Positions 44,722-54,059 of a DNA stretch of 64,000 bases are shown here, piece after piece. Source of the DNA: Ruegeria atlantica. Its GTDB lineage: Bacteria > Pseudomonadota > Alphaproteobacteria > Rhodobacterales > Rhodobacteraceae. Each line of letters begins with the position of its first letter. Positions within the stretch are counted from its first letter, which is position 1. The notes beneath the pieces are model-generated. The model worked only from the letters and a program-made list of their open reading frames with translations. It was not told the origin of the DNA and did not search any database. Location: positions 62,001 to 126,000 of the forward strand of contig NZ_CYPU01000024.1 of NCBI RefSeq assembly GCF_001458195.1, read 5' to 3'. The translations under genes were made by a program, and so were the position numbers.

Positions 44722-44937
44722 TCGTGCTCTCCCAGGGTCGCGTGCTTTCCAGCCTGCTGTAGCAGGCGAGGTGTTCGCCAAACGTGGGCCAAATCGCTGT
44801 TAGATTGCAAGCGATTGTGCCCGCCTTCACGTAAACGGGCGAAGATGTGAAATGTAGTCCGGACATTGGTCACGGTTGATCCGGGCAACGCCAGCTATTA
44901 TGCCCGAAGAAACGGGATTGGGGCAGGACGGTAGGCT

Positions 44938-45345
44938 GTGACACAGAAACCGACGCATGTTCGGACCACGGCATTGATGTTCGGAGCCGTGTTCATTGGT
45001 GGCGCAGTTGGGTCGCTGCTGCGCGAGTTGTTCTCGGTGAGCATACCGCATGCCGGATTTCTGACGCAGACCTTTGGCATCAATATCGTGGCCTGCTTCA
45101 TACTGGGGTGGCTGTATTCGGTGCGAAACCGCGTACATGCCCATGTTCTGCATCTTGGCACTGTCGGCTTTTGTGGTGGCCTGTCGACCTTTTCCTCTTT
45201 TGTTTCCGAATTGGAGCGGTTGGCCTTGTCTAACATCTGGGTTGCGGCTTCGGCCGCCGCGTTGGAAATCGCGGTGGGACTGGCCGCAGCCATTCTGGGT
45301 GAGGCTATCGGAAGGCGCTTTCATCCACCGAGGGCGACTGAATGA
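44938..45345 (+). CDS. crcB: Fluoride channel FluC/CrcB, first of a tandem pair
   Basis: 135 residues with four membrane helices. GTG start. The fluoride-pathway motif GFCGGLSTFSSF and the Asn-bearing segment FGINIVACFILGWLY are typical. Fluc channels are dimers that export fluoride. Its stop overlaps the start of a second crcB gene as ATGA, so the two probably assemble as a heterodimer. I looked for a fluoride riboswitch upstream and do not see one. Confidence 0.9.
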   Translation: MTQKPTHVRTTALMFGAVFIGGAVGSLLRELFSVSIPHAGFLTQTFGINIVACFILGWLYSVRNRVHAHVLHLGTVGFCGGLSTFSSFVSELERLALSNIWVAASAAALEIAVGLAAAILGEAIGRRFHPPRATE

Positions 45346-45704
45346 ACGAATTGTTCCTGCACGCCATGTTCGGATTAGGCGGCGGTTTAGGGGCTGTTTT
45401 GCGCCACTGGATCGCTCTGCGGATTGTCCATGACCTGCCGTTTTCAACTCTGATTGTGAACATTCTGGGTAGTCTGCTGCTGGGGTTGTGGATCGGCTAT
45501 CTCGGCGGATCAATAGAGATTGGCGAAGAACAAAAACGCCTGGTCTTTGGCTTTTGCGGCGGCTTCACGACGTTTTCCAGCTTTGCCTATCAGTCGCTGG
45601 AACTCAGACGCGAGCGGACCGTCGCGCTAGCGGCGGGCAATATATTGCTCAGCCTGGGTCTTTGCTGGGCGGCGCTGGCATTTGGCTTGTTCCTGATGCG
45701 TTAA
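45342..45704 (+). CDS. crcB: Fluoride channel FluC/CrcB, second of a tandem pair
   Basis: 120 residues, four membrane helices. Conserved elements are GAVLRHWIALRIV, LIVNILGSLLLGLWIG and GFCGGFTTFSSFAYQ. Its TAA shares bases with the TAA of the convergent emrB gene (TTAA at 45701-45704), so transcription from the two sides meets here. Confidence 0.9.
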   Translation: MNELFLHAMFGLGGGLGAVLRHWIALRIVHDLPFSTLIVNILGSLLLGLWIGYLGGSIEIGEEQKRLVFGFCGGFTTFSSFAYQSLELRRERTVALAAGNILLSLGLCWAALAFGLFLMR

Positions 45705-47224
45705 TGTGCAGGCACTGACGCCTGCGTTCCAGGTTTAGGTACTTTGCAAAAGAACAGCAGCGGAATGGTCGCCAAGGCGAAAAGCCCCAGATTGTTGAAG
45801 ACGGTCAGATATGAAATCAGTTCAGCCTGCTGAGCAATTTCCTGTCCCAGAATAGCTGCCCCCTGCGCACTGTCTGGCGTCAGGTTCAGTGGCGCAAGAT
45901 AGGCTTGGGCGGCGGGGTTATAGGGCGTCACGTTTTGGCTGAGAACTGCCGTGTTTGTTTGAAGGCCCCGAACGACCCAAGTTCCGACCAAGGAAATTCC
46001 GACTGATGATCCAAGCTGACGGGTCACATTGAACAGGCCGGATGCCTCGTCCTGCCGCGATTTGGAGATGCTTTCGAAGGCCAATATCGACATTGGTACA
46101 AACACGAGGCCCATCCCCAGACCGCTTACCGCCCCTGGCCAGGCAAGCTCCCAAAATCCAGCATCCATGTTGAGCGCCCCCATCATGAAATTGCTAACAG
46201 CCGTCAAAAACATACCCAGCCCGGCCAGAACACGCGGATCGAAACGCGTAACCAGAACAGCGCCGGTCAGGACCATCGACAGCCCGGCGGCGACCCCTCG
46301 CGGGATAAAAAGATGGCCCGATGTGATGACTGGATAGTCCAGCAAGTTCTGAACGAAAGTCGGCAGGATCGCGATACCTCCGAACAGGGAAATGGCAAAT
46401 CCGGCGATAACCAGATTGCATAGCGCAAAATTGCGATCCGCGAAAAACCGCAAATCGACAACCGGCCTTTCCGTGGTCAGCACATGGATGATAAACCCAA
46501 CCGCGCCCAAAACCGACGCAATGAGGGCAACCTGAATGACCCGTGATGACAACCAGTCCTTGGTCTCTCCCTGATCCAGAACAAATTGCAGGCAACCTAT
46601 GCCAATGGCCAGAAGGGCAAGACCTTTCCAATCGATGCGAACCTCTTCGGTTTCGTCATCCGGCAACTCTCCGGCCAACAAAAGCAACGCCATCGCGGCT
46701 ACCGGCAGGTTCACGAAAAATACCATCCGCCAAGAGAAATACTCGGTCAGGATCGCCCCAACTGTGGGCCCCAACACCGGGGCGACGACGACTCCCAAAC
46801 CGAAGACCGCCATCGCCTGCCCACGTTTTTCACGGGGATAGGCGTCGAATAGAATGGATTGGGACAACGGGATCAGAAACGCCCCGAACATGCCTTGGGC
46901 CAGGCGAAAGGCTACAATGGTTTCAAGGCTCCAGGACAGACCACACATGACCGACATCGTCGCGAACCCGGTCACAGCGGTCAGGATCAGACGTCGACGG
47001 CCGACACGGCGGGCGACAAAACCCGTCAGTGGCATGACCACAACGGCCGACACAATATAACTAGTCAGTATCCACGTGGCCTGATCGGTTGTTGCGCCGA
47101 ACGCCGCCTGAATATGGGGCAGCGCGACATTGACGATTGTACTGTCGAGCACCTCAAGAATAGCGCTGAGGACAACAGCAACCACAATCACCGGATTGAT
47201 GTGGCCTGCTGCCGGGGATGTCAT
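45701..47224 (-). CDS. emrB: DHA2-type multidrug MFS transporter (EmrB/QacA family)
   Basis: 507 residues with about 14 membrane helices. The DHA2 motif appears as LDSTIVNVALPHI near residue 26-38, and motif C-like glycine/proline signatures are VVVAPVLGPTVGAILTEY. It exports toxic organic compounds with proton exchange, working with the HlyD-like EmrA encoded just before (ATGA overlap) and a TolC-type outer-membrane channel that is not in the window. Confidence 0.9.
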   Translation of the reverse strand: MTSPAAGHINPVIVVAVVLSAILEVLDSTIVNVALPHIQAAFGATTDQATWILTSYIVSAVVVMPLTGFVARRVGRRRLILTAVTGFATMSVMCGLSWSLETIVAFRLAQGMFGAFLIPLSQSILFDAYPREKRGQAMAVFGLGVVVAPVLGPTVGAILTEYFSWRMVFFVNLPVAAMALLLLAGELPDDETEEVRIDWKGLALLAIGIGCLQFVLDQGETKDWLSSRVIQVALIASVLGAVGFIIHVLTTERPVVDLRFFADRNFALCNLVIAGFAISLFGGIAILPTFVQNLLDYPVITSGHLFIPRGVAAGLSMVLTGAVLVTRFDPRVLAGLGMFLTAVSNFMMGALNMDAGFWELAWPGAVSGLGMGLVFVPMSILAFESISKSRQDEASGLFNVTRQLGSSVGISLVGTWVVRGLQTNTAVLSQNVTPYNPAAQAYLAPLNLTPDSAQGAAILGQEIAQQAELISYLTVFNNLGLFALATIPLLFFCKVPKPGTQASVPAH

Positions 47225-48201
47225 TTTTGGGCCTGCGGTGTGGTATCCACGGTCACCTTGCTACTGCCACCCACCCGCAATGGGGCATCCGTAGGATCAA
47301 GTTCAACCCGCACCGGAAAGCGCCGCGTGACCTTGACCCAATTCCCGCTGGCATTCTCGGATGGCAGAAGCGAGAATGTATCCCCCGACCCCCGCCCGAT
47401 TGACGCAACTTTGCCCGTCAGGGTGACGCCCGGCATCATGTCGATCTTTACCGTGACCTGCTGACCCGGACGAATGCGCGGCAGTGATGTCTCTTTGAAA
47501 TTGGCGTCCACCCACCAATCAGAGGACTCAACGATCGAAAACTGCGGCGCGTTAGCTGATACCGACGATCCAGGCCTGAGCGTCAGGTTGGCGATCCACC
47601 CATCTGCCGATGCGAAAATCTTGGTCCAATTCTGATTGGCCTGTGCAATTTCCACTTGGGCTTGCGATGACAGAATATCATCCTGTTTTGCCGCTAGACC
47701 GCTTTGCAAGGCCAATAGAGCGGATTGGCTTGTGGTAAGCTGCGCCGCGGCGCGCGCAAATTCCGAACTGGTCTGATCCAGTGACGCCTGCGCCAGATCA
47801 CCATCTGAAAACAGCGCCTTAGCACGTTCCAGATTGCTCTGAGCCGTATTGTAGGCCGACTGCGTGCTGTCGACCACCGCTTGTGCAGCCGCGATCTGCG
47901 TACCGTAAGACTGCGCCTGCTGCACCGCGCTGTCGAGGTTGGCCTTGGCCTGATCGACCGAAGCTTTGAATTGCGTATCGTCGATTGTGAACAGCAAGTC
48001 CCCGGTTTTGACCGGCTGGTTCTCAATCACAAGCACTTCGGCAACCTGACCGGTGACCTGTGGCGCCACGTAGATGATGTTCGCCCCCACATAGGCGTCA
48101 TCGGTCGAAGGGTATTGTTCCTGATGGCGCCAGTACAACAGCAGCCCGACGGCAATTGCGCCCAAGATGACCACCGCGCCAACGACCTTAAGAGATTTCA
48201 T
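47221..48201 (-). CDS. emrA: EmrA-like membrane fusion protein
   Basis: 326 residues. N-terminal membrane helix (VVGAVVILGAIAVGLLLYW), lipoyl half IIYVAPQVTGQVAEVLVIENQPVKTGDLL, a coiled-coil hairpin (residues about 80-190) rich in Gln/Ala, and the C-terminal barrel with NLTLRPGSSVSANAPQFSIVE. It links EmrB to an outer-membrane channel. It follows cyoD by 33 bp on the same strand. Confidence 0.9.
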   Translation of the reverse strand: MKSLKVVGAVVILGAIAVGLLLYWRHQEQYPSTDDAYVGANIIYVAPQVTGQVAEVLVIENQPVKTGDLLFTIDDTQFKASVDQAKANLDSAVQQAQSYGTQIAAAQAVVDSTQSAYNTAQSNLERAKALFSDGDLAQASLDQTSSEFARAAAQLTTSQSALLALQSGLAAKQDDILSSQAQVEIAQANQNWTKIFASADGWIANLTLRPGSSVSANAPQFSIVESSDWWVDANFKETSLPRIRPGQQVTVKIDMMPGVTLTGKVASIGRGSGDTFSLLPSENASGNWVKVTRRFPVRVELDPTDAPLRVGGSSKVTVDTTPQAQK

Positions 48202-48234
48202 GAACCAGCCCCCTTCATTTGGCTTGGCCGAACG

Positions 48235-48561
48235 TCACATTGGAAACGTGTGCATCCGAACCGCCAGATTACCCATGATCCAAACAGTTCCAAGAATGAT
48301 GATCAGCAGCACCATCGTGGAAAACAGGATAAGGTCCAGATCTTCGCGGCTGCTGCGACGTCGGTCGATGTGCAGGAAATAAACCAGCTGTACGATCAGC
48401 TGAGCCAATCCGAGCAGGCTGATTGCAAGGTAAACGCCCTTTGTCTCAATGCCGAAACGGTAAGCGATTCCAAATACTGCAAAGGTCAACAATAACGACC
48501 CACCATAACCGATTACATAGCGACGACGCTCGCGGCGATGCATTTCGCTGCGCTTATCCAT
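48235..48561 (-). CDS. cyoD: Cytochrome bo-type quinol oxidase subunit IV
   Basis: 108 residues with three membrane helices (YVIGYGGSLLLTFAVFGIAY, VYLAISLLGLAQLIVQLVYFLH and LILFSTMVLLIIILGTVWIMGNL). LAQLIVQLVYFLH is the CyoD motif. It overlaps cyoC by 8 bp and stabilises the oxidase complex. No cyoE gene (heme O synthase) follows; the efflux genes do instead. Confidence 0.9.
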   Translation of the reverse strand: MDKRSEMHRRERRRYVIGYGGSLLLTFAVFGIAYRFGIETKGVYLAISLLGLAQLIVQLVYFLHIDRRRSSREDLDLILFSTMVLLIIILGTVWIMGNLAVRMHTFPM

Positions 48562-49186
48562 AGGTCAGCCCTCCGAAATAAACGATAGTGATGATGCCAA
48601 TCCAGATCAGGTCCAGAAAGTGCCAGAACAGCGCCAGCCGTACCACGCGAGACATCAGCAAATCGGTAAGGCCAAAAATTCGTAGCTGAATACCCAGCAC
48701 GATCAACCAAATGCACCCGGCCGTGACGTGCAGACCGTGCAAAGGCACCAACCCATAGAATGCTGACAAAAACCCACTGCGCTGTGGGATACCCCCCTTT
48801 TCGGCCATCGACATGAAGTCGCGCACTTCCAGAACCAGAAAACTGAGACCAAGAACCAGTGTCACGAAGAACCAGAATACGATCCGCCACCGCGGAAGGT
48901 TGTATTTGAGCGCAAGCATCGCCAGACCCACAGTAAGACTGCTAGTCAAAAGGATCAGCGTCTGGGCAAAGATGCTTTTCAGGTCGAACAATTCGTGCGG
49001 CCCCGGTCCGCCTGCCTGCGCATCAATCATCGTTATGTAGATCGCGAACATCAGCCCGAAATAGACCAGATCGCTCATCAAAAAGACCCAGAACCCGAAG
49101 GTGACGACTTCGCTTGCCTTGTCGGCACTTGCGTGCCGCCGTCCAAGGTTCAGGCCGGGATAGCTGTGGGTGGGCGCGCGTTTCAT
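48554..49186 (-). CDS. cyoC: Cytochrome bo-type quinol oxidase subunit III
   Basis: 210 residues with five membrane helices; FGFWVFLMSDLVYFGLMFAIYITM near the N-terminus and YGLVPLHGLHVTAGCIWLIVLGIQLRIFG near residues 140-165 are conserved in heme-copper subunit III. Overlaps cyoB by ATGA. Confidence 0.92.
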   Translation of the reverse strand: MKRAPTHSYPGLNLGRRHASADKASEVVTFGFWVFLMSDLVYFGLMFAIYITMIDAQAGGPGPHELFDLKSIFAQTLILLTSSLTVGLAMLALKYNLPRWRIVFWFFVTLVLGLSFLVLEVRDFMSMAEKGGIPQRSGFLSAFYGLVPLHGLHVTAGCIWLIVLGIQLRIFGLTDLLMSRVVRLALFWHFLDLIWIGIITIVYFGGLTYG

Positions 49187-51273
49187 GTCACGGCCTCCAG
49201 ATCAGGGCGGGCCAATCCGCGATTTTCCGGGGCAGTTTCGTGGTCACGGTCAACGGGCGTAGAATTGTGAACCAGATCCAACCAGGCTTCGTGCTGCTTA
49301 CGCACGTCGTCTGCCGGAATGACCCGCTCTGTTTCGGCCTTGAACGTCCATGCGATAAAGGCCGCGAGCATAAAGATTGTCATCAGCGCCGCCAGCCACC
49401 AGATCCACCAGACCAGCGCAAACATCCAAACCCCGCTGAGTACGCAGAGACTGAACCCAATTCCAGTGTTCAGCGAAAGCGAGATATCCTCATAGGCATC
49501 AGGCGACGGGTACGCGTTGCCGCGCTCTTTCGCGGCAGCAAAATCGTCACGATCGGTCACATGGGGGACGATGGCAAAATTGTAGGAAGGCGGCGGGGCC
49601 GGGATCGACCATTCCAACGTATGCGCATCCCACGGATCACCGACCGGAACGCGTGCCTTTTCCCGATCACGGATACTAACCCACAGTTGCACGATCACCG
49701 ACAGCAAAGCCGCCAATATGATCAGCGCGCCGACGACGGCGACGATCATGTACGGGTGGAAGCTGGGGTCCTCCCAACTGAATGACCTGCGTGGCATTCC
49801 CATCAGGCCGACGAAATACAGCGGCAGGAATGTCAGCATGAACCCGACGGTCCACAACGCAACCGAGACGCGGCCCCAGAATTCGTTCAGGCGGAACCCG
49901 AAAGCTTTGGGGAACCAATAGTTGTATCCGGCAAGCAGTCCGAACAGCACACCCGGCAACAGGACATTGTGGAAGTGGGCGACAAGAAATAGCGTGTTGT
50001 GGACCTGATAGTCCACTGTTGGGTTTGCGAGGATCACACCGGAAAGCCCGCCGATGACAAACAACATCAAGAAAGATAACCCGTAGAGCATCGGCACCGA
50101 AAACCGGATGCGCCCGCGGAACAGGGTAGCCATCCAGTCATAGACCTTCACGCCGGTCGGGATAGCGATCAGCATTGTCGCGATGCCAAAAACGGCATTG
50201 ATCAGCGCGCTTTGACCCATGGTGAAGAAGTGGTGCAGCCAGACAGTGAATGACAACACCGCAATCGACATGGTGGCGATAACCAGCGAGTTGTAGCCAT
50301 ACAGGCGCTTGGCCGAGAATGTTGCGAAGACCTCAGAGTAGATACCGTAGGCCGGCAGAACCAGCAAATAGACTTCGGGATGACCAAACAGCCAGAACAT
50401 ATTGGCATAGTTCATCATGTTGCCGCCAAGGTCGTTGGTGAAAAAATGAAAGTCCAGATACCGGTCCGCTGCCAGCATCAGTGCGGCAACGCCCAGAGGC
50501 GGCATGGCAAAGACAATCAGGATCGAGCTACAGATGATTGTCCAGCAATACATCGGTAGCCGCATGAATTTCATGCCAGGTGCGCGCAACTTATAGATCG
50601 TGACAGCAAAATTGATGCCCGTCAGTGTGGTTCCGACACCAGAGACCACGATCGCCCAGATCCAGTAGTCAGGGCCAACACCGGGATTGAACGCCGCACC
50701 GGTATATGGCGGATATGCTGTCCAGCCGCCGGTCGAAAACTCGCCCACCACAAGCGATACCATCAGCATCATCCCGGCTGAGACGGTCAGACCAAGGCTG
50801 ATCTGGTTCATCACAGGAAAGGCCACATCGCGCGCACCGATCATCAGCGGTATCAAGAAATTCGCTAACCCAAACACAAACGGAACGGCGACAAAGAAGA
50901 TCATGATCGTGCCATGGGTACTAAATAGCTCGGCGAAATGCTCGGCCTCAAGAAATCCATCGCCCGGGCCGGCCGCCTGCTGCGCCCGCATTACCACGCC
51001 TTCCAAAACGCCACGCGCAAGCATGACGATTGCAAAGACGATGTACATGATGCCGATCTTCTTGTGATCCGCACTGGTTAGCCAATCGCGCCACAATGGT
51101 CCCCAAAGGCGAAACCACGTTAATGATCCAACGACGACGATGACACCGACAATCACTATCGCAGCGGCAGTGTTGGCGACAATCTCGTTCGTGTTGGGAT
51201 TCTGAATAAGCCCTGTAATCGGAAACGCGTCCCAATTCAGGCGGCCGAAGAAGCCAGAACCATTGGTGGTCAT
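49183..51273 (-). CDS. cyoB: Cytochrome bo-type quinol oxidase subunit I
   Basis: 696 residues with about 15 membrane helices. It holds the heme-copper centre; the CuB/heme His residues lie in FWLFGHPEVYLLVLPAYGIYSEV (His-Pro-Glu-Val-Tyr crosslink motif), VWLHHFFTMG and LVAHFHNVL. The Y in HPEVY marks an A-type oxidase with the K-channel Tyr. It reduces oxygen to water while pumping protons and takes electrons from quinol. ATGA overlaps with cyoA and cyoC. Confidence 0.94.
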   Translation of the reverse strand: MTTNGSGFFGRLNWDAFPITGLIQNPNTNEIVANTAAAIVIVGVIVVVGSLTWFRLWGPLWRDWLTSADHKKIGIMYIVFAIVMLARGVLEGVVMRAQQAAGPGDGFLEAEHFAELFSTHGTIMIFFVAVPFVFGLANFLIPLMIGARDVAFPVMNQISLGLTVSAGMMLMVSLVVGEFSTGGWTAYPPYTGAAFNPGVGPDYWIWAIVVSGVGTTLTGINFAVTIYKLRAPGMKFMRLPMYCWTIICSSILIVFAMPPLGVAALMLAADRYLDFHFFTNDLGGNMMNYANMFWLFGHPEVYLLVLPAYGIYSEVFATFSAKRLYGYNSLVIATMSIAVLSFTVWLHHFFTMGQSALINAVFGIATMLIAIPTGVKVYDWMATLFRGRIRFSVPMLYGLSFLMLFVIGGLSGVILANPTVDYQVHNTLFLVAHFHNVLLPGVLFGLLAGYNYWFPKAFGFRLNEFWGRVSVALWTVGFMLTFLPLYFVGLMGMPRRSFSWEDPSFHPYMIVAVVGALIILAALLSVIVQLWVSIRDREKARVPVGDPWDAHTLEWSIPAPPPSYNFAIVPHVTDRDDFAAAKERGNAYPSPDAYEDISLSLNTGIGFSLCVLSGVWMFALVWWIWWLAALMTIFMLAAFIAWTFKAETERVIPADDVRKQHEAWLDLVHNSTPVDRDHETAPENRGLARPDLEAVT

Positions 51274-52232
51274 TGCTGCGCCTCCTGCCCGAATTCTACC
51301 GTCCCTGGCTGCTGGTCGGCGGTCAGAGCATTGTTGCCGTGATACCGATGCACAATTGAATGAAACAGGTTGCTGTCCTCCAGCGTGAAATACAACGCGT
51401 TATCTGGCATTTGCGCGGTTCCCAACGCGGCTTGCACCTCGTCCCGGTCCGTCCGCATGGCCAAAATGCGATAGGTCTCATCATTCAGCGCAACGCCGTT
51501 ACTGCGCACCTCGTCGACCCATTCGTTGAATTCCTCAGCGGACATGGCAACGGTTTGGAACTTCTGTTTGGTGAACCCGCGCCCGTTATACTGGGTGTTC
51601 TCGCCCTGCATTGTTGCAGCCACATCCGAAACAACATGCAATTCCGTAGTCATACCGGGCATTGCATAAATCTGGCCTGCCAAAGCAGGGATCATGAAGG
51701 ACTGCATCACAGTATCGGTCGTCAGTGTCATTGCGACCTGCTGTTTGACGGGGATGCCAAGCTCTCCGACGCTGGCGATGCCAAGATCGGGGTAGATGAA
51801 CAGCCATTTCCAATCCAATCCGACGACCTGAACGTTCAGCGCAGGCATTTCGCCAAAGCGATCCGAATATGGGTCCAATCTGTGGGTCGCCTTCCACAGA
51901 TAGAAAGACAGCAGCACGACAATCAGGACCGGCACGCCCCACATAACGAACTCCAACGGACCGGAGAAATCCCACTTGGGTCGGTATATGGCTCCGCTTT
52001 CTTTGCGCCGCCGATACCGAAAGGCAATCAGCGGCACCAAAACAAGAACCGGAACAACCGCCAACAAGATCAGGACAGTTGCGCGTAAAAGGTGCACTTT
52101 TTGGACAGCGGCAATCGGGCCCTGTGGGTCCATGAAACTGTCACTTGCACCGGCAGCTTGCGCCGTAGCAGAGAGAGCCGTGGCGACAATCACAACTTGC
52201 ATCGCCTTTGGTGACATTCGGAATAGGGCCAC
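51270..52232 (-). CDS. cyoA: Cytochrome bo-type quinol oxidase subunit II
   Basis: 320 residues. Signal peptide (VVIVATALSATAQA), two membrane helices (ATVLILLAVVPVLVLVPLIAF and FVMWGVPVLIVVLLSFYLW) and a periplasmic cupredoxin-like domain (VVGLDWKWLFIYPDLGIASVGEL). The CuA-binding Cys/His pattern of cytochrome c oxidases is absent, as expected for a quinol oxidase. The GTG at 52232 is chosen because AGGAGG lies about 10 nt upstream; an ATG at 52217 and an upstream in-frame ATG at 52268 are alternatives. First gene of cyoABCD. Confidence 0.9.
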   Translation of the reverse strand: MALFRMSPKAMQVVIVATALSATAQAAGASDSFMDPQGPIAAVQKVHLLRATVLILLAVVPVLVLVPLIAFRYRRRKESGAIYRPKWDFSGPLEFVMWGVPVLIVVLLSFYLWKATHRLDPYSDRFGEMPALNVQVVGLDWKWLFIYPDLGIASVGELGIPVKQQVAMTLTTDTVMQSFMIPALAGQIYAMPGMTTELHVVSDVAATMQGENTQYNGRGFTKQKFQTVAMSAEEFNEWVDEVRSNGVALNDETYRILAMRTDRDEVQAALGTAQMPDNALYFTLEDSNLFHSIVHRYHGNNALTADQQPGTVEFGQEAQQ

Positions 52233-52419
52233 GCCTGATTGTCCTCCTAAAGCAATCTCTCGCGCCAACTATCGGCAGACAAATGAAATTTCTCAAGGCT
52301 TTTTCCCAAATAGGTCGGTGCTCTGCCACCGACCCTGATCAACGGTGGGAATAGGCGCAGACAAAACCACGGGAAAACCGCTGTTGACTTGCGGCTTTGA
52401 CCAAGCCAGACCTTAAGCG

Positions 52420-53655
52420 ATGCGATGGATCATGTTCGTCCTGGGTCTTTGGTGCCTCTCCACAAGTGCAACCGCGCAAGATCGTGCTGCGGTTGAAAGA
52501 CAATTCCAGTCTTGGCTGCAAGACACCATCTGGCCAAAGGCCAGAGCCAAGGGTGTTTCCAGACGCACGATGCAACAGGCCTTTGACGGTGTGACGCTGA
52601 ACTGGAAATTGCCGGATCTGGTGCCTCCGGGGCAACCGATCAAAACCCCGAAACGGCAAAAACAGGCCGAATTTGGCTCTCCGGGTCGATACTTCAACGC
52701 GGGTTCCGTTCAGGGCGCGACATCCGTCGGGCGGCAGATGGCCCGGCGACACGCCGCAACCTTGGCGCGCGTCGAGACCGAAACAGGCGTGCCCGCCCGC
52801 ATCATTCTGGCCATCTGGGGTCGTGAGAGCGGCTATGGGCAAGTTCCCATTCGACACAACACCTTCGAGGTGCTGGGCACCAAAGGGTTCATGAGTACCC
52901 GCGCTGACTATTTTACCAAAGAGCTGATCGCGGCGCTGCAAATCGCCGAAGCGGGCGATGCACCGCCGGGCACAATGAAAAGCAGCTGGGCGGGCGCTTT
53001 GGGCCAACCGCAATTCATGCCCTCCAATTTCCTGACCTATGCGGCCGACGGGAACGCGGACGGGAAAGCTGACATTTGGACCTCAGCCGAAGATACAATT
53101 GCCTCTATCGGGAACTATCTGGCGCAGCATAGCTGGAGGGCCGGGCGCGATTGGGGGTTCGAAGTCGTTGTTCCTGAAACCATATCCTGCGCGCTGGAAG
53201 GCCCTGACCAAGGCAGACCCATTAGGGACTGGGCCGCAATGGGAATTGCGCGCGTGTCAGGCAAGCCGTTTCCAAAACATGAACTGGCCGGAGATGGGTA
53301 TTTGATGATGCCCGCAGGGCGGAACGGACCTGCCTTTGTCGTCACGCCGAACTTCTATGTCCTCAAGGAATACAACAAAAGCGATCTGTATGCCTTGTTC
53401 GTTGGACACGTCGGAGACCGCATTCAATATGGCGTTGGCAATTTTTCTGGTCGCTGGGGAAAGATCGACGCCATGTACCGATCCGATATCGCTGCCATGC
53501 AGCGCACACTGGAACAACAAGGACACGACGTGGGCGGAGCAGATGGCCTACCGGGTTTCAAAACCCGTCGCTCGATCGGACGCTGGCAAGAATCGATCGG
53601 CCAAGCTCCTACCTGCTTTCCTGATGCGGGAATTAAGGCCAGCCTGAAACAGTAG
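52420..53655 (+). CDS. Lytic murein transglycosylase (MltB family) with PG-binding domain
   Basis: 411 residues. Signal peptide MRWIMFVLGLWCLSTSATA without a lipobox Cys, so secreted to the periplasm. The catalytic Glu E136 sits in AIWGRESGYGQVPIRHNTFEVLG, and WAGALGQPQFMPSNFLTYAADGNADGKADIW is the conserved substrate cleft. The C-terminal 60 residues (QRTLEQQGHDVGGADGLPGFKTRRSIGRWQES) form a peptidoglycan-binding domain. It cleaves glycan strands to 1,6-anhydro ends during wall growth. Confidence 0.93.
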   Translation: MRWIMFVLGLWCLSTSATAQDRAAVERQFQSWLQDTIWPKARAKGVSRRTMQQAFDGVTLNWKLPDLVPPGQPIKTPKRQKQAEFGSPGRYFNAGSVQGATSVGRQMARRHAATLARVETETGVPARIILAIWGRESGYGQVPIRHNTFEVLGTKGFMSTRADYFTKELIAALQIAEAGDAPPGTMKSSWAGALGQPQFMPSNFLTYAADGNADGKADIWTSAEDTIASIGNYLAQHSWRAGRDWGFEVVVPETISCALEGPDQGRPIRDWAAMGIARVSGKPFPKHELAGDGYLMMPAGRNGPAFVVTPNFYVLKEYNKSDLYALFVGHVGDRIQYGVGNFSGRWGKIDAMYRSDIAAMQRTLEQQGHDVGGADGLPGFKTRRSIGRWQESIGQAPTCFPDAGIKASLKQ

Positions 53656-54059
53656 CGATTCGCCCCGATCCAGATACACCTCAGCTGTTTGACCCAACGG
53701 AAACAACCAAACGAAAAATGATACCCTTCATGAAAATGTCACGAAGCCTCCGAGTTTCAACATAAAATTTCCACTGCACCCCCGTTTCCATTCACATTCC
53801 ACCTCTGGTTGCCCAATTTTAAGGCAAAGGCTTTAACCTTTTTTGAAATAATGCCACGTTCGGCATCAGTGAAAGGCGACTTTTGCAAACACGTTCCCGA
53901 CTGCAAACCGAAAGACTGCGACGCGGTGTTCATTGCGATCTGAAAAAGCAAAATTCGAACCAGTCCCGGTCTCTTTCTGGGTCGGACAAACATGGTGGCC
54001 CTCAGCCATCCTGAAGGGATGCGCGTGGGTTGCTGAATAAAAAACGGGAGTTGAAAAAC
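53656..54059. other. Intergenic region upstream of oppA
   Basis: About 400 bp without a convincing gene; it should contain the oppA promoter. AAAGG-CTTTAA-CCTTTTTT near 53826-53842 forms a short imperfect hairpin with a T-tract and may end transcription from the transglycosylase gene. A minus-strand open frame at 53757-53993 shows no family or ribosome-binding support. Confidence 0.4.

Noticed and set aside
44722..44937. Possible fluoride riboswitch before crcB
   Set aside because: No recognisable crcB consensus or pseudoknot pattern; only small GC-rich stems.
53757..53993. Minus-strand 78-codon frame upstream of oppA
   Set aside because: No family, weak start site, and it occupies the expected oppA promoter region.
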